Shown: positions 7,704 to 14,089 of the stretch, in pieces
Position numbering within the stretch: position 1 is the first letter of the stretch
Layout of the letters: every line of letters begins with the position of its first letter
From: Gordonia sp. UBA5067
GTDB lineage: Bacteria; Actinomycetota; Actinomycetes; Mycobacteriales; Mycobacteriaceae
NCBI RefSeq assembly: GCF_002414845.1
Contig: NZ_DIAX01000011.1
Location: forward strand, 1-14,147
DNA length: 14,147 nucleotides
Reading direction: 5' to 3'
Notes under the pieces: generated by a model
Database searches by the model: none
What the model saw: the letters and a program-made list of their open reading frames with translations, nothing else
What the model was told of the DNA's origin: nothing
Translations under genes and position numbers: made by a program

Positions 7704-7710
7704 TACCCTA
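7704..7710. promoter_or_regulatory. shared bidirectional -10 element (TACCCTA)
   Basis: The heptamer TACCCTA contains TACCCT on the plus strand (7704-7709, 8 nt before the hisN ATG) and TAGGGT on the minus strand (7710-7705, 7 nt before the ATG at 7697). Both match TANNNT and both give leaderless-type spacing. With only 20 bp between the two start codons there is no room for separate promoters. One symmetrical -10 probably serves both genes. Confidence 0.6.
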
Positions 7711-7717
7711 TTTGCTC

Positions 7718-8491
7718 ATGGCCGACCTAGCCACCGCCCTCGAACTCGCCGACGCCGCCGACGCCCTCACCCTGCCGAGATTCGGCGCCATCGACCTCGC
7801 GGTGAGCACCAAGCCGGATCTGACCCCCGTCTCCGATGCCGACCTTGCGTGCGAGAGCATGCTGCGCGAACGGATCGGCACCGTGCTTCCCGGCGATCCG
7901 ATCATGGGCGAGGAGTTCGGCGGAGCCGCGCTGACCCGTGGGCGGCAGTGGGTGATCGATCCGATCGACGGCACGAAGAACTTCGTTCGGGGTGTGCCGG
8001 TGTGGGCGACGCTCATCGCGCTGATCGACGATGGCGTGCCCGTCGTCGGTGTGGTCTCCGCGCCCGCGCTGGGCCGCCGCTGGTGGGCGTCGGCCGGTGC
8101 GGGCGCTTTCGCCGTTGGCCCAGGGGACTCCGCTCCACGCCGACTCTCTGTGTCGTCCGTGCGGTCATTGCCGGACGCGAGCCTGGCGTTCTCGAGTTTG
8201 TCCGGATGGGCCGGCCGCGGGCTGCGCGATCAGTTCGTGGGGCTCACCGACGACGTGTGGCGCGTCCGGGGTTTCGGCGACTTCTGGAACTACTGCCTGG
8301 TCGCCGAAGGCGCTGTCGACATCGCCGCCGAGCCGGAGGTGTCGGTGTGGGACCTCGCCGCCGTCGACGTACTCGTGCGTGAGGCGGGCGGCAGGTTCAC
8401 CAACCTCGACGGCGAGCCCGGCCCCCGCGGTGGCAGTGCGGTGGCCACCAACGGCGTGCTGCACGACGAGGTGCTGGGCAGGCTGGTCTAG
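7718..8491 (+). CDS. hisN: histidinol-phosphatase, inositol-monophosphatase fold
   Basis: A 257-aa member of the Mg2+-dependent inositol-monophosphatase superfamily that best fits actinobacterial HisN, which removes phosphate from L-histidinol phosphate in histidine synthesis. Metal-binding motifs are visible: GEEFG (64-68), [12 protein letters not shown] (Asp81, Asp84) and VWDLAA (Trp211-Asp212) near the C terminus. The length is close to Rv3137 of M. tuberculosis. The ATG at 7718 gives [15 protein letters not shown]. An upstream in-frame ATG at 7688 is rejected because it would read through the promoter and the divergent gene's start. Plain inositol monophosphatase activity is the alternative. 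It is convergent with the gene at 8566. Confidence 0.85.
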   Translation: MADLATALELADAADALTLPRFGAIDLAVSTKPDLTPVSDADLACESMLRERIGTVLPGDPIMGEEFGGAALTRGRQWVIDPIDGTKNFVRGVPVWATLIALIDDGVPVVGVVSAPALGRRWWASAGAGAFAVGPGDSAPRRLSVSSVRSLPDASLAFSSLSGWAGRGLRDQFVGLTDDVWRVRGFGDFWNYCLVAEGAVDIAAEPEVSVWDLAAVDVLVREAGGRFTNLDGEPGPRGGSAVATNGVLHDEVLGRLV

Positions 8492-8503
8492 CCCGCTGAT
8501 CCC

Positions 8504-8569
8504 CCACGGTTTCGCTCATGCCACACCGATCGAAGTAGCACTGGCGAAACCACGGTGGATCGGTGCTAC
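8504..8569. terminator. inverted-repeat cluster between convergent genes
   Basis: The gap between hisN and the convergent hydrolase holds three overlapping inverted repeats: GGTTTCGC 8508-8515 with GCGAAACC 8544-8551; CACCGATC 8524-8531 with GATCGGTG 8558-8565; GTAGCAC 8535-8541 with GTGCTAC 8563-8569. A direct repeat CCACGGT occurs at 8504 and 8550. The pairs are mutually exclusive or pseudoknotted rather than nested. It may be a bidirectional terminator; there is no T-tract. Confidence 0.4.
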
Positions 8570-9225
8570 AGCTCGACCGTCGAACCGGGCTCGATCACGG
8601 TGAACTCGGTTGCGGGCTTTCGCATTTCGGACAGTCGCGCGTTGTGGACCGCCATCCCGGCCGACGACAGGACCGCCTGATGGATCGGAAACGCCTTCGC
8701 CGGTTCAACGGACCGCAGATAGTCAACCGACTCCGACAGCTTCATCCACGGCGCCGCCGCCGGGATCGCCAGCACCTCGACCGTCGTGAAGGGGAGGTAG
8801 AACGAATCGCCCGGGTGCAATAGCCGGCCTGGTCGATCCTCGGTCCCGACGAGGTAGGCGATGTTGTCGATCACCGGCAGCTCGGGGTGGATAACCGCAT
8901 GCCGCCCGCCGGTCGTGCGCACCGTCAACGGCCCGACCTCGAACCGCTGCCCGACGTGGCCGTCACCCCACCGCGGCTGGCCGGGATCGGCGTTCAACAT
9001 CGCCGCCGTCGCCGGATCGGCCCAGCGTTGGGCGCCGGGATTGGCAGCGACGAGGGCGGGCAGCCGTGCGGTATCGACATGATCGGGATGCTGATGGGTG
9101 ATCAAGATGGCGTCGAGCCCGGTCAGGGACTCGAACCCCGACGAGAAGCTGCCCGGGTCGAAGAGAATTCGCGTGTTGTCGATGTCGGCCAGGAAGCAGG
9201 AGTGGCCAAAGCTGGTGATCCACAT
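8566..9225 (-). CDS. metallo-beta-lactamase-fold metal-dependent hydrolase
   Basis: A 219-aa protein with the metallo-beta-lactamase fold of the UlaG/YtnP-like group. The dinuclear zinc site is readable: HQHPDH (44-49, the HxHxDH motif), a His in GGRHAVIH (108-113), HPGD (137-140) and the distal His182 in PIHQ. The N terminus MWITSFGHSCFL matches the group's first strands. It is probably a cytoplasmic phosphodiesterase or lactonase-type enzyme; the substrate cannot be told. The start is uncertain in detail: AAGGA directly abuts the ATG at 9225 with no spacer, and a GTG two bases further in (9223) is in another frame, so no better start exists. It is convergent with hisN and divergent from the 9273 gene. 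Confidence 0.9.
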   Translation of the reverse strand: MWITSFGHSCFLADIDNTRILFDPGSFSSGFESLTGLDAILITHQHPDHVDTARLPALVAANPGAQRWADPATAAMLNADPGQPRWGDGHVGQRFEVGPLTVRTTGGRHAVIHPELPVIDNIAYLVGTEDRPGRLLHPGDSFYLPFTTVEVLAIPAAAPWMKLSESVDYLRSVEPAKAFPIHQAVLSSAGMAVHNARLSEMRKPATEFTVIEPGSTVEL

Positions 9226-9259
9226 TCCTTCATCATGCGCCGATACGCGGCGAAACCAC

Positions 9260-9265
9260 TACGGT
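9260..9265 (+). promoter_or_regulatory. -10 hexamer of the DUF4203-like gene
   Basis: TACGGT (TANNNT) ends 7 nt before the ATG at 9273, consistent with a leaderless mRNA. No Shine-Dalgarno is present before that ATG. Confidence 0.5.
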
Positions 9266-9272
9266 GACCAGT

Positions 9273-9893
9273 ATGTCCAGCATTGTCATCGGAATCCTCG
9301 CCGTCGCCATCGGCCTCCTCTTCTGCCTGCGCGGCGTCGTCGCGATGCGCATCGTGATCGCCGTGTGGGGGGCGTTCGTCGGACTCAATCTCGGCGCGGG
9401 CATCGTCTCGGCGCTCAGTGGCGACGGGTTTCTCTCGACCGCGCTCGGCTGGATCGTCGGCATCCTCGTCGCCGTGCTGTTCTCGGTCCTGGCCTACCTG
9501 TACTACGCGGTGGCGGTCACCCTGGCGATGGCATCAATCGGTTTCGCCGTCGGGGCGGCGATTATGGCCGCGTTCGGAGTCACCTGGAACTGGGTGATCA
9601 TCACCGTCGGCGTGGTGGTCGGGATCGTGTTGGCGGTCGCGGCAGTGAGCATGAACCTGCCCGCGATCCTGCTGGTGGTGCTCGGCGCACTCGGTGGCGC
9701 GACCGCGACCGTCGGCGGACTGATGCTGCTGACCTCGACAATCGAACTCGAGGACTTCACCCGTTCGACGGTGACCTCGACAATCGGACACGACTGGTGG
9801 TGGTACGCGATCTACCTCGTCCTCGTCATCGCTGGCATCGTCGCCCAGACACGCGTCTTGGGCCGGGAGTCCCAACTCCAACAGCAGTGGTGA
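9273..9893 (+). CDS. multi-pass membrane protein, DUF4203-like
   Basis: A 206-aa integral membrane protein with about seven hydrophobic helices: roughly 4-19, 23-48, 57-78, 80-106, 108-126, 129-153 and 174-192. It has small-residue GxxxG-like packing throughout and a short polar C-terminal tail (RVLGRESQLQQQW). The pattern resembles DUF4203 (TM7S3/TM198-like) proteins of Actinobacteria, whose function is unknown. The polar loop at about 154-173 is expected outside the core. The ATG at 9273 is preferred over an in-frame GTG at 9264 because the GTG would overlap the -10 hexamer. A 15-bp direct repeat (TGACCTCGACAATCG at 9730 and 9772) encodes similar TSTI stretches. Confidence 0.85.
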   Translation: MSSIVIGILAVAIGLLFCLRGVVAMRIVIAVWGAFVGLNLGAGIVSALSGDGFLSTALGWIVGILVAVLFSVLAYLYYAVAVTLAMASIGFAVGAAIMAAFGVTWNWVIITVGVVVGIVLAVAAVSMNLPAILLVVLGALGGATATVGGLMLLTSTIELEDFTRSTVTSTIGHDWWWYAIYLVLVIAGIVAQTRVLGRESQLQQQW

Positions 9894-9927
9894 TCCTCGC
9901 CGGCAGGTGAGCGGGCGACATCGTCTG

Positions 9928-9963
9928 CACTCCCCCGGCTCGGCACTCCCCCGGCTCGGCACT
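9928..9963 (+). repeat. short tandem repeat, 16-bp unit
   Basis: GCACTCCCCCGGCTCG occurs twice back to back (9928-9943, 9944-9959) followed by the first five bases of a third copy. It lies between the DUF4203-like gene and the 10020 gene. It is probably replication slippage; copy number may vary between strains. Confidence 0.85.
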
Positions 9964-9975
9964 GTCGGTGCCGGG
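9955..9975 (+). terminator. GC-rich hairpin, possible terminator or leader structure
   Basis: CTCGGCAC (9955-9962) pairs with GTGCCGGG (9968-9975), with one G-U and a TGTCG loop. It follows the DUF4203-like gene by 61 nt and includes the end of the tandem repeat. No T-tract follows, so it is weak as a terminator. Confidence 0.35.
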
Positions 9976-10005
9976 TGGGAAGGTAGACGGGACAGTTCGC
10001 CAACC

Positions 10006-10018
10006 AGGAGGGTCTCCT
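10006..10018 (+). promoter_or_regulatory. Shine-Dalgarno within a small inverted repeat
   Basis: AGGAGGG (10006-10012) lies 7 nt before the ATG at 10020, an ideal ribosome binding site. The bases AGGAG-GGT-CTCCT form a perfect 5-bp inverted repeat with a 3-nt loop that would hide the site if it folded. Such a short hairpin may be only marginally stable. Confidence 0.5.
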
Positions 10019-10019
10019 C

Positions 10020-10751
10020 ATGCCACCGCGCAGCCGCCGCGCCGCCGACTCGTTGTCCCCCGCCGACCTCACCGCGCTCGCCAACGCCGTCGCCGACGGC
10101 AAACGCGCCACGGTGTTCCTGTGCGAGGGCACGCCCAGCCTTGGCCTCGCCGCGGGCGCATCGGCGCGGGTCGTCTCGGTTTCCGGTTCGACGGTCACCG
10201 TCCGGCCTCGCGGCGTCGACGACGAATTGCCCTACGAGGCAGACGAACTCCGGATGACACGGGAGCTGACCGCCAAACCGACGGCGCGACGGACGGCGCC
10301 GTCGGCGATCGCATCAGTGCGGACGGCCACGCCAGCGAACTCGGTTCCGGCAAAGGCCGTTCCGGCCAACGAGGTGCCGGCCAACGAGGTGCCGGGCAAG
10401 ACGGCTCCGGCCAACGAGACGCCGGCCACCCCGAAGTCCTCCCCGAAACCGAAGTCCTCCCCGAAACCGGCGGGAAAGCCACCGCGATCGGTCACGGTGA
10501 CGATCTTCGGATCGACCGACAACCAGTGGTCGGTGGCGGTGACCCATGGCGGCCGCAAACCCGGCCAATCGCACACTGTCACACCTGATTCGGTCGAGGG
10601 CGCCCTGCGCGAACTCGGTGACGACACCGCCGTGGCCGCTGCTTCGGCGGTACTCGATGCCGCCCGGGAGGAGGCCGTCCGTCGAGTGGAGGATCTGAGC
10701 CGTGAACTCGCCGCGGCACAGGAGGCCCTGGCCGCCCTGGCACCCAAATAG
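10020..10751 (+). CDS. protein with repeat-rich linker and C-terminal helix
   Basis: A 243-aa protein I recognise only loosely; it may belong to DUF6319, which I cannot confirm. Residues 1-80 form a compact start (LSPADLTALANAVADGKRAT, then strands such as ASARVVSVSGSTVTVRPRG). Residues about 85-158 are a low-complexity Ala/Pro/Lys linker with PANEV and KPKSSP repeats. Residues about 159-200 form a strand-rich module (SVTVTIFGSTDNQWSVAVTH). Residues about 205-243 are a heptad-like helix (AVLDAAREEAVRRVEDLSRE then LAAAQEALAAL), likely coiled coil. There is no signal peptide or membrane helix, so it is probably cytoplasmic. The two folded ends joined by a flexible basic linker suggest a DNA- or protein-binding scaffold. 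The ATG start is fixed by a strong Shine-Dalgarno. Confidence 0.82.
   Translation: MPPRSRRAADSLSPADLTALANAVADGKRATVFLCEGTPSLGLAAGASARVVSVSGSTVTVRPRGVDDELPYEADELRMTRELTAKPTARRTAPSAIASVRTATPANSVPAKAVPANEVPANEVPGKTAPANETPATPKSSPKPKSSPKPAGKPPRSVTVTIFGSTDNQWSVAVTHGGRKPGQSHTVTPDSVEGALRELGDDTAVAAASAVLDAAREEAVRRVEDLSRELAAAQEALAALAPK
10362..10466 (+). repeat. intragenic tandem repeats in the linker
   Basis: CCGGCCAACGAGGTG is present at 10362-10376 and 10377-10391 with a partial third copy at 10407. CCGAAGTCCTCCCCGAAA is present at 10431-10448 and 10449-10466. Both units are multiples of three (15 and 18 bp), so copy changes lengthen or shorten the PANEV and KSSPKP linker without frameshift. Confidence 0.88.
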
Positions 10752-10780
10752 CGCGAGTCGCCGATCGGGGCGGCGTCGTA

Positions 10781-11260
10781 CTAGGTGATTACCGGGAACC
10801 AGCCCAGGTCGGCCCCCGCGGAGAATATCCGCACAACGCCATAGGCGAGCCACGCGACCACCACGATCAGGCCGGGCTTGCCCAACACCGTCGAACTCCA
10901 GCGCGACAACGCGGCGTCGCGCCCGGCCACCAGGACCCAGAGGGCAATCGCGATCGAAAGCCCCAGGATCACGAACAGCACCGGACCCACCAGGTTGTAC
11001 GCGAAGGCCGAAGACACATCGCCGTGCGCAAGCATGACGAAACTGCGCGTCAGTCCGCATCCCGGGCACGGCAGTCCCGTCAGACGCCGGAAGATGCAGG
11101 TCCCCGGCCCGCTGGTGACGCTCGAGGTGGACCAGAGTGCTGCGACTCCGAGGACCGCCGCCCCCCCGGTGGCCACCCCGAGCGCCGGCAGTCGGCGCCG
11201 AACCGCACCCGGCGGCGCGGACGAGTCCCGCGCGGACTGCGCAGTGACGGGGGTGCTCAT
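10781..11260 (-). CDS. DUF2752 membrane protein
   Basis: A 159-aa membrane protein with the DUF2752 signature CPGCGLTRS (Cys65, Cys68) after a first helix (about 27-45) and Cys55. Further helices lie at about 86-112 and 127-147. The family is widespread and of unknown function; the paired cysteines suggest a metal or disulfide site near the membrane face. The start is ATG at 11260, 7 nt after TAGGCT, with no Shine-Dalgarno, so a leaderless mRNA is likely. It is convergent with the 10020 gene (29-nt gap) and divergent from fadE24, with which it shares a 147-bp control region, but its -10 is outside the operators. Confidence 0.88.
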   Translation of the reverse strand: MSTPVTAQSARDSSAPPGAVRRRLPALGVATGGAAVLGVAALWSTSSVTSGPGTCIFRRLTGLPCPGCGLTRSFVMLAHGDVSSAFAYNLVGPVLFVILGLSIAIALWVLVAGRDAALSRWSSTVLGKPGLIVVVAWLAYGVVRIFSAGADLGWFPVIT

Positions 11261-11267
11261 GCGAAAC

Positions 11268-11273
11268 AGCCTA
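11268..11273 (-). promoter_or_regulatory. -10 hexamer of the DUF2752 gene
   Basis: Minus-strand TAGGCT (TANNNT) ends 7 nt before the ATG at 11260, matching the leaderless pattern seen at five other starts here. The nearer operator edge (11295) is 22 bp upstream of this hexamer, roughly over the -35 region. Confidence 0.5.
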
Positions 11274-11282
11274 CCGCCCGTC

Positions 11283-11312
11283 TCGACAACTCTCCTTACT
11301 GTGGAGTAAGGT
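11283..11312 (+). promoter_or_regulatory. candidate fadE24-fadE23 promoter
   Basis: TCGACA (11283-11288) resembles a -35, and TAAGGT (11307-11312, TANNNT) a -10, with 18 bp between. The start would be near 11319, leaving a 5' UTR of about 89 nt. Both operators overlap the -10 or start region, as expected for repression. Confidence 0.45.
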
Positions 11313-11333
11313 AAGTACTTACTAGTGAGTAAG
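11295..11333. promoter_or_regulatory. two TetR-like operators upstream of fadE24
   Basis: Two perfect palindromes share the same arms CTTACT-N4-AGTAAG: 11295-11310 (spacer GTGG) and 11318-11333 (spacer AGTG). Their centres are 23 bp apart, about two helical turns. Between them GTAAGTACTTAC (11311-11322) is itself a perfect 12-bp palindrome. The symmetry and size suit a TetR-family dimer pair that senses acyl-CoA. The regulator is not in this window and I cannot name it. Confidence 0.7.
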
Positions 11334-11407
11334 AAGCTCGCTTAACGGCCGGATTCGACGTCACGTCACCCGTCCGTCAGTCCCATCGAGACAGGTAGCA
11401 GCGTTTC

Positions 11408-12763
11408 ATGACCACCACTGAGCCCCGCGACTCCTCCGCCGTCGGCAAGACCAAGACCAAGCGTTCGCCCATCGGCGCCGCCATGCGTGTTCTCACCTCG
11501 TTCACCGGCTCGGACTTCGCACAGAAGTACGGCCTGGCCGATCCGGTCAACCGGGTCGCCTACCAGGGCACCAAGACCGGTTTCCAGACCCTCGGCGCCG
11601 CCAGTCGCGCGTTTGCCAAGGCCAGCGGCGACGGCAAACCCAAGCGTCCGGCGACCGTCAACAAGGGTCTGTTCAATCTGAACCCGGACGACGAGCAGCA
11701 AATGATCGCCGAGACGGTCAAGGACTTCGCCACCGAGATCCTGCGTCCCGCCGCCTACGAGGCCGACGCGAATGCGGCCGCCCCCGCGGAGATCCTCGAG
11801 CGCTCCGCTGAACTCGGGATCACGATGATCAACGTCCCCGAAGAGTTCGACGGCGCCGCCGCCGAGCGCGGAGTCGTCACCAATGCGCTGGTCGCCGAGG
11901 CGATGGCGTACGGCGACATGGGTCTGGCGCTGCCGTTGCTGGCACCCAGCGGTGTGGCGACGACACTGACCAACTTCGGCACCGACGAGCAGCAGTCGAC
12001 CTATCTGCCCGACTTCGCCGGGGAGAACGTGCCGCAATCGGCGGTCGTCATCGCTGAGCCCAAGCCGCTGTTCGACGCGTTCAGCCTGTCCACCAAGGCC
12101 ACCCGGGTACCCAGCGGCTACCGCCTCAACGGCGTGAAGTCGTTCGTCCCGGCCGCCGGCTCATCCGAACTGTTCCTCGTCGGCGCCGAGATCGATGGCC
12201 GCCCGGCACTTTTCATCGTCGAATCCGACAGCCAGGGTCTTATCGTCGAAGCCGATCCGGGCATGGGCCTACGCGCGGCCGGCATGGGCCGACTGCTGCT
12301 GCAGGACGTCGCCGTGCCGTCGAGTGCGATCATCGGCGGCGACGAGGCCTTTGCGGCTTACCGCGACGTCGTGCGCCTGTCGCGGCTGGGCTGGGCGGCC
12401 CTCGCCGTCGGCACCGGCCAGGCGATGCTCGACTACGTCATCCCTTACGTCAACGAGCGCGAGGCGTTCGGCGAGCCGATCTCCAACCGCCAGGCGGTCG
12501 CCTTCATGGTCGCCACGATGGCTACCGAGCTCGACGGCCTCAAGCTGGTCACCCTCCGCGGTGCATCTCGCGCCGAGCAGGGCCTGTCCTTCGCCCGCGA
12601 GTCGGCGCTGGCCCGCAAGCTCACGATCGACAAGGGCCTGCAGATCGGCCTGGACGGCGTGCAGTTGCTCGGCGGCCACGGGTTCACCAAGGAGCATCCG
12701 GTGGAGCGCTGGTACCGCGACCTGCGCGGCGCCGGCCTCGGCGAGGGGATCGTCGTCCTCTAG
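11408..12763 (+). CDS. fadE24: acyl-CoA dehydrogenase FadE24
   Basis: A 451-aa acyl-CoA dehydrogenase subunit. The first about 90 residues are a basic N-terminal extension (TKTKRSPIGAAMRVLTSFTG). The alpha domain starts at about LNPDDEQQMIAETVKDFATE, followed by the beta domain and a C-terminal helical domain ending GVQLLGGHGF and LGEGIVVL. The flavin-site motif is degenerate: where canonical enzymes have TEP..GSD this reads IAEPKPLFDAFS. It stops soon after the GEG position (Glu446) that corresponds to the catalytic EGT of relatives, lacking the usual QIQ tail. Such odd subunits pair with a canonical partner as alpha2-beta2 heterotetramers in Mycobacteriales, so I expect a complex with the downstream FadE23. 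It has only a weak AGG before the ATG. Confidence 0.9.
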   Translation: MTTTEPRDSSAVGKTKTKRSPIGAAMRVLTSFTGSDFAQKYGLADPVNRVAYQGTKTGFQTLGAASRAFAKASGDGKPKRPATVNKGLFNLNPDDEQQMIAETVKDFATEILRPAAYEADANAAAPAEILERSAELGITMINVPEEFDGAAAERGVVTNALVAEAMAYGDMGLALPLLAPSGVATTLTNFGTDEQQSTYLPDFAGENVPQSAVVIAEPKPLFDAFSLSTKATRVPSGYRLNGVKSFVPAAGSSELFLVGAEIDGRPALFIVESDSQGLIVEADPGMGLRAAGMGRLLLQDVAVPSSAIIGGDEAFAAYRDVVRLSRLGWAALAVGTGQAMLDYVIPYVNEREAFGEPISNRQAVAFMVATMATELDGLKLVTLRGASRAEQGLSFARESALARKLTIDKGLQIGLDGVQLLGGHGFTKEHPVERWYRDLRGAGLGEGIVVL

Positions 12764-12795
12764 GGGCGGCGACCCGGCAAGGAGAAGGCACAGTC

Positions 12796-14013
12796 ATGGC
12801 TATCAGTCTCGAACTCCCGAAGAAGTTCGCCATGAACATCGACCAGGCGCGGCAAGCCGCCCTCGAGGTGTTCCGGCCGATTTCCCGCAAGTACGACCTC
12901 GCCGAGCATGCATACCCGGTTGAGCTGGACACGCTCGCCGCCCTCTACGACGGGCTGGCAGCCGCGGGAGCAGCGGGTGCGGGTGCGGCCGGCGGTCGCG
13001 GTGACGCGGTGAAGGAGCGCCCCGAGGGCGCTGTCGTCAACGGCGGCAACATGCAGTCGATCATCAACTCGATGGAGGCCTCCTACGGCGACGTCGGCCT
13101 GATGCTGACCCTGCCCTACCAGGGCCTGGGTAACGCCGCCATCGCTGCGGTGGCGACCGACGAGCAACTCGCACGATTCGGCAAGGTGTGGGCCGCCATG
13201 GCCATCACCGAGCCGAGCTTCGGCTCGGACTCCGCCGCGGTCACCGCCACCGCCACCCTCGACGGCGACGAGTACGTGCTCAATGGCGAGAAGATCTTCG
13301 TCACCGCCGGTTCTCGGGCGACGCACATCGTCGTTTGGGCGTCGGTCGACCGCAGCCTCGGACGCGCCGCGATCAAGTCGTTCGTCGTTCCGCGCGAGCA
13401 TCCCGGTGTCACCGTTGTGCGGCTCGAGGAGAAGCTCGGCATCCGCGCGTCGGACACCGCGGTGATCCGTTTCGAGGACTGCCGCATCCCGGCGGGCAAC
13501 CTGCTGGGTTCCCCCGAGGTCGACGTCAAGAAGGGCTTCGGCGGGGTCATGCAGACCTTCGACAACACCCGCCCGATGGTGGCCGCGATGGCCGTCGGCG
13601 TCGCCCGGGCGTCCCTGGAGGAGCTGCGCAAGATCCTCGAGGAGAACGGAATTGAGATCGACTACGACCGTCCCGCGATGGATCAGCATGCCGCCGCGGC
13701 GGAGTTCATCCGGATGGAGGCGGACTTCGAGGAGTCCTACCTGCTGACGATGCGTGCCGCGTGGATGGCTGACAACAAGCAGCCGAACTCGCTGGAGGCG
13801 TCGATGTCGAAGGCCAAGGCCGGCCGGACCGTCACCGACGTGACCAACAAGGCGATCGAACTCGCATCGACCTTCGGCTACTCCGAGCGGACGCTGTTGG
13901 AGAAGTGGGCCCGCGACTCCAAGATCCTCGACATCTTCGAGGGGACCCAGCAGATCCAGCAGCTGATTATCGCGCGCCGGGTGCTCGACAAGAGCAGCGC
14001 TGAACTTCGGTGA
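12796..14013 (+). CDS. fadE23: acyl-CoA dehydrogenase FadE23
   Basis: A 405-aa flavoprotein catalysing alpha,beta-dehydrogenation of an acyl-CoA, the first step of beta-oxidation. It is canonical where FadE24 is not: AITEPSFGSD (136-145) in the flavin/substrate site, YVLNGEKIFVTAG, and IFEGTQQIQ with catalytic-position Glu382. An Ala/Gly-rich insert (about 54-69, AAAGAAGAGAAGGRG) lies in the N-terminal helical domain. The ATG at 12796 follows AAGGAGAAGG, and the gene starts 32 nt after fadE24, so both are one operon ending at the hairpin at 14040. The physiological substrate is unknown; in M. tuberculosis the pair is noted for induction by isoniazid-type drugs, as I recall. Confidence 0.92.
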   Translation: MAISLELPKKFAMNIDQARQAALEVFRPISRKYDLAEHAYPVELDTLAALYDGLAAAGAAGAGAAGGRGDAVKERPEGAVVNGGNMQSIINSMEASYGDVGLMLTLPYQGLGNAAIAAVATDEQLARFGKVWAAMAITEPSFGSDSAAVTATATLDGDEYVLNGEKIFVTAGSRATHIVVWASVDRSLGRAAIKSFVVPREHPGVTVVRLEEKLGIRASDTAVIRFEDCRIPAGNLLGSPEVDVKKGFGGVMQTFDNTRPMVAAMAVGVARASLEELRKILEENGIEIDYDRPAMDQHAAAAEFIRMEADFEESYLLTMRAAWMADNKQPNSLEASMSKAKAGRTVTDVTNKAIELASTFGYSERTLLEKWARDSKILDIFEGTQQIQQLIIARRVLDKSSAELR

Positions 14014-14039
14014 TCACACACCGATAGTCGAGGGGTCGA

Positions 14040-14072
14040 CGAGGGGCCGGGAGATCTTCTCCCGGCCCCTCG
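14040..14072 (+). terminator. strong hairpin terminator after fadE23
   Basis: A perfect 15-bp stem, CGAGGGGCCGGGAGA (14040-14054) with TCTCCCGGCCCCTCG (14058-14072), closes a TCT loop 26 nt after the fadE23 stop. It is followed by ACGTTTCT, a short T-rich stretch. An upstream copy GTCGAGGGG (14027-14035) could pair alternatively with CCCCTCGAC (14066-14074). It lies between convergent genes and may act in both directions. Confidence 0.88.
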
Positions 14073-14089
14073 ACGTTTCTGCCGGTGCC

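Noticed and set aside
5895..7730. 611-aa open frame on the plus strand
   Set aside because: It is antisense to mscS-like, prfB and the 7320 gene, all clear family members; the long frame is a by-product of high GC.
9928..9963. CRISPR-like repeat
   Set aside because: The copies are back to back without spacers and there are only two; it is a simple tandem duplication.
12760..13689. 309-aa open frame on the minus strand
   Set aside because: It is fully antisense to fadE23, shows no recognisable domain, and is explained by GC-biased third positions.
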